A stretch of 64,000 nt of DNA. Origin: Candidatus Gastranaerophilales bacterium. Its GTDB lineage: Bacteria > Cyanobacteriota > Vampirovibrionia > Gastranaerophilales > Gastranaerophilaceae. The translations under genes and the position numbers were made by a program. Below the pieces are notes generated by a model that was not told the DNA's origin, searched no databases, and was given only the letters and a program-made list of their open reading frames with translations. Shown in pieces: positions 62,134 through 64,000 of the stretch; the stretch's first letter is position 1, and each line of letters begins with the position of its first letter. The stretch spans positions 1-64,000 of the forward strand of contig CALVAR010000004.1 of NCBI GenBank assembly GCA_944325575.1, given 5' to 3'.

Positions 62134-63996
62134 ATGAGTATTTCACCATTTGGATTACCATCAAATTACACAAACAACGACTTGTATCTGCAATATATGT
62201 TGATGTTGTTGCAAAGACAAGCTCAACAGCAGCAATTATTTAATGCCCAGCAAGCTCAAGCGGCCGAATATGAACAACTGGTCAGAGAAGAAGCCCTTGC
62301 TGCACAATATGCTCAACAACAGGCACAGAATGCCGGTGCACAGACTACAATAAATCCAACCCAATCACAATTATCACCCGAAAGACAACAGGCAGTTTAT
62401 GCACAATACCAACAGGCACAAGCAGCTCAACAGCCTTCCGGCACACAAGCCGTAGCTGCAAGTACAGCAACCGTAGCAGCAAATCCGAATGTAAAGGACG
62501 GATTGGATGACGGATATATAAGCGGCAAAGAAAAATGTAAAAACTTCTTTAAAGGCGTAGGCAATTTCTTTAAAGGAATGGTTTGCGATGAAAACGGCAA
62601 ATTTAGCTGGAAACGTACATTAAAAACAGTTGCTATAGCCGCAGGTGCAGCAGTTATCTGCGCAATCCCTGGCGGTGCAATTGCCTTAACAGCAGTTGGT
62701 GCAACAATGGGTGCAATACAACTCGGAAAAGGCGCATATAAAGCAGCAACAGCAAAAACAGATGCTGAAGCAGCAGCTGCTTGGCAGGATATGGGCGCAG
62801 GCACTACAGCAATTGTCGGTTCAGTAGCCGGTGCAAAAGGCGCTCTTAAAGCTGCAGGGAAACCTGTTCCGAAGGGTAATGCCGTTACAAGCAGCCTTAA
62901 AGCAACCGGAGAATGTTTCAAAACTACAGGTGAAGGCCTTTGGGCAGCAAGAAAGGCTATTACTCATCCATTCCAGTCTGCAAGAGCAATAAAGGGCTAT
63001 TATCAAAATACCTTTAAACCTAACATGAAAGAGTTGTTCTCTTACAAAAACGGTTTGAAAAATTATCAAAAAGCAATGGAACAAAAACTAAACAAAAATA
63101 TTCAGGATGTTGATGCAAAAATTAATGCACTCAAAGCTGAACAGGCTAAAAATCCTACAGCTGCAAGACTGAACGAAATAGATACACAGATTAGAACTCT
63201 AGAATTACAGAAAAAAAGGCTGAACACTGAATTGGCTGTTAACAGAACAAATAATCCACAAGACCTCAAAAAGTCACTTGAGAATTTTGAAAATAAACTG
63301 AAACAATATATTGAAGATCAGAAAAAATTACCAGGCACTAAAGAAGGACAAGCACGTTTTAACGAAATTGTAAAAGAAAGTCAACTCTTCATTAAAAATG
63401 CAAAAGCAAATTTAAAAATGCAAGAAGCTCAATTCAACGCAGATAAAGCGGCAAAATTACTCGAACAGTACAAATCAGATTTGAAACTTGCAGTAACAGA
63501 TGCAGAAAAAGCAGCAATACAAAAGGATATAGCAAAAACTGAAAGTATTCTTGCAGAAAACAAATCAATACTCAGAAACTCAAATTACAAAATTGCTGAA
63601 AGAAAAGCACTTTCTGAATCAGGTATAGCAATCGGCACAGCATATCTTGCAAAACCTGCACCGCAATTAGAAGGAAGCATAGATGACGCAACAGCTCAGG
63701 CACTCGGCTTTACATCCGCAGCAGAAATGGAACAATATGCGCAGATGAACGGATTTGCAAATGCAGCACAAATGCTTGAATACTTACAGTCAATGCAAAA
63801 CGCTCAGCAGGCAGATGCAGCACTCGACTCACAAAATGGTAATGCCGCAGCACAGCAAGCTTCAGCTTCTCAATATACAACAAACCCTTATTCTACTAGC
63901 ATTTACTCATCAACTTTCACAGGACAAATGCCTGTAGATTCAGGACTCGGATTCAATGAACTCTATGTTTCACCTTATCCTGAAATGATTTTCTAG
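62134..63996 (+). CDS. Large unknown protein with Q/A-rich ends, hydrophobic patch and coiled coil
   Basis: A 620-residue protein. Residues 1-115 are low-complexity Gln/Ala-rich. NVKDGLDDGYISGKEKC (119-135) resembles a calcium-loop-like acidic turn, and CKNFFKGVGNFFKGMVC follows. Residues about 163-195 are hydrophobic Gly/Ala-rich (AIAAGAAVICAIPGGAIALTAVGATMG). Residues about 295-490 are strongly charged helix with probable coiled coil. The C terminus is again Gln/Ala-rich. The layout resembles the protein at 42243. GAGAGGATTGGAA precedes the ATG at 62134. Codon use is like its neighbours. Function unknown; a structural or surface-associated role is only speculation. Confidence 0.6.
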   Translation: MSISPFGLPSNYTNNDLYLQYMLMLLQRQAQQQQLFNAQQAQAAEYEQLVREEALAAQYAQQQAQNAGAQTTINPTQSQLSPERQQAVYAQYQQAQAAQQPSGTQAVAASTATVAANPNVKDGLDDGYISGKEKCKNFFKGVGNFFKGMVCDENGKFSWKRTLKTVAIAAGAAVICAIPGGAIALTAVGATMGAIQLGKGAYKAATAKTDAEAAAAWQDMGAGTTAIVGSVAGAKGALKAAGKPVPKGNAVTSSLKATGECFKTTGEGLWAARKAITHPFQSARAIKGYYQNTFKPNMKELFSYKNGLKNYQKAMEQKLNKNIQDVDAKINALKAEQAKNPTAARLNEIDTQIRTLELQKKRLNTELAVNRTNNPQDLKKSLENFENKLKQYIEDQKKLPGTKEGQARFNEIVKESQLFIKNAKANLKMQEAQFNADKAAKLLEQYKSDLKLAVTDAEKAAIQKDIAKTESILAENKSILRNSNYKIAERKALSESGIAIGTAYLAKPAPQLEGSIDDATAQALGFTSAAEMEQYAQMNGFANAAQMLEYLQSMQNAQQADAALDSQNGNAAAQQASASQYTTNPYSTSIYSSTFTGQMPVDSGLGFNELYVSPYPEMIF

Positions 63997-64000
63997 TCAC

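Noticed and set aside
62427-62921. A 164-codon antisense frame opposite the large protein at 62134.
   Set aside because: It lies wholly inside a well-supported gene, has no Shine-Dalgarno, and its Ala/Pro-rich composition mirrors the opposite strand.

Overview
The window looks like the chromosome of a non-photosynthetic relative of cyanobacteria, most likely a gut Vampirovibrionia/Melainabacteria (Gastranaerophilales-like) lineage. That placement is an inference. It rests on the ATP synthase operon order a-c-b'-b-delta-alpha-gamma with two different b subunits (a cyanobacterial/plastid arrangement), on a low-GC diderm gene set (TpsA/TpsB two-partner secretion, an autotransporter, an OprP-like porin), on an anaerobe-type rubrerythrin, and on the absence of photosynthesis genes here. 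No rRNA, tRNA or CRISPR array was recognised.

Layout. 1-17 kb: a two-partner secretion locus, with a TpsB transporter and a small secreted protein on the minus strand and a giant 4,622-residue TpsA adhesin diverging from them. 17-30 kb: a SulP transporter, an EF-hand protein, a porin, a small minus-strand operon (GspF/PilC-like protein, catalytically dead M48-like protein, secreted protein), pgi, rubrerythrin, a sensor kinase, an unknown protein, and 1.2 kb of intergenic repeats. 30-35 kb: a Pmp-type autotransporter. 35-42 kb: rpmB, the atp operon and an NfnA/PyrK-like flavoprotein. 42-49 kb: an unknown protein, a response regulator/kinase pair, and uvrA. 49-56.5 kb: a run of metabolic genes (panD, uridine-kinase-like, nadD, yqeK, a HisA-HisI-HisE fusion, a putative metalloprotease, Nudix, HAD, ispF). 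56.5-64 kb: repeats, a LUD-domain protein, HAD, MATE, an interrupted SMR transporter, a GH13-like protein and a large coiled-coil protein.

The most unusual feature is a structured, modular dispersed repeat. Five copies (1-260, 19569-19823, 25144-25408, 35622-35796, 60301-60475) all lie in the same orientation. One copy sits inside an EmrE-like SMR gene, and removing exactly 175 bp restores the frame and the conserved SMR motif with no target duplication. Two long copies differ by compensating changes that preserve a hairpin, and all copies end in TTGACA close to the right border. One internal module is shared with a different intergenic repeat family at 29.0-29.8 kb. A second inverted-repeat element occurs twice in opposite orientation (28878-28994, 56762-56945).

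Functionally, the surface genes (adhesin, autotransporter, porin) suggest a host-associated lifestyle. The rest is housekeeping: glycolysis, ATP synthesis, NAD/CoA/histidine/isoprenoid biosynthesis, DNA repair and signalling. The trifunctional HisA-HisI-HisE protein would catalyse three consecutive steps of histidine biosynthesis on one chain.
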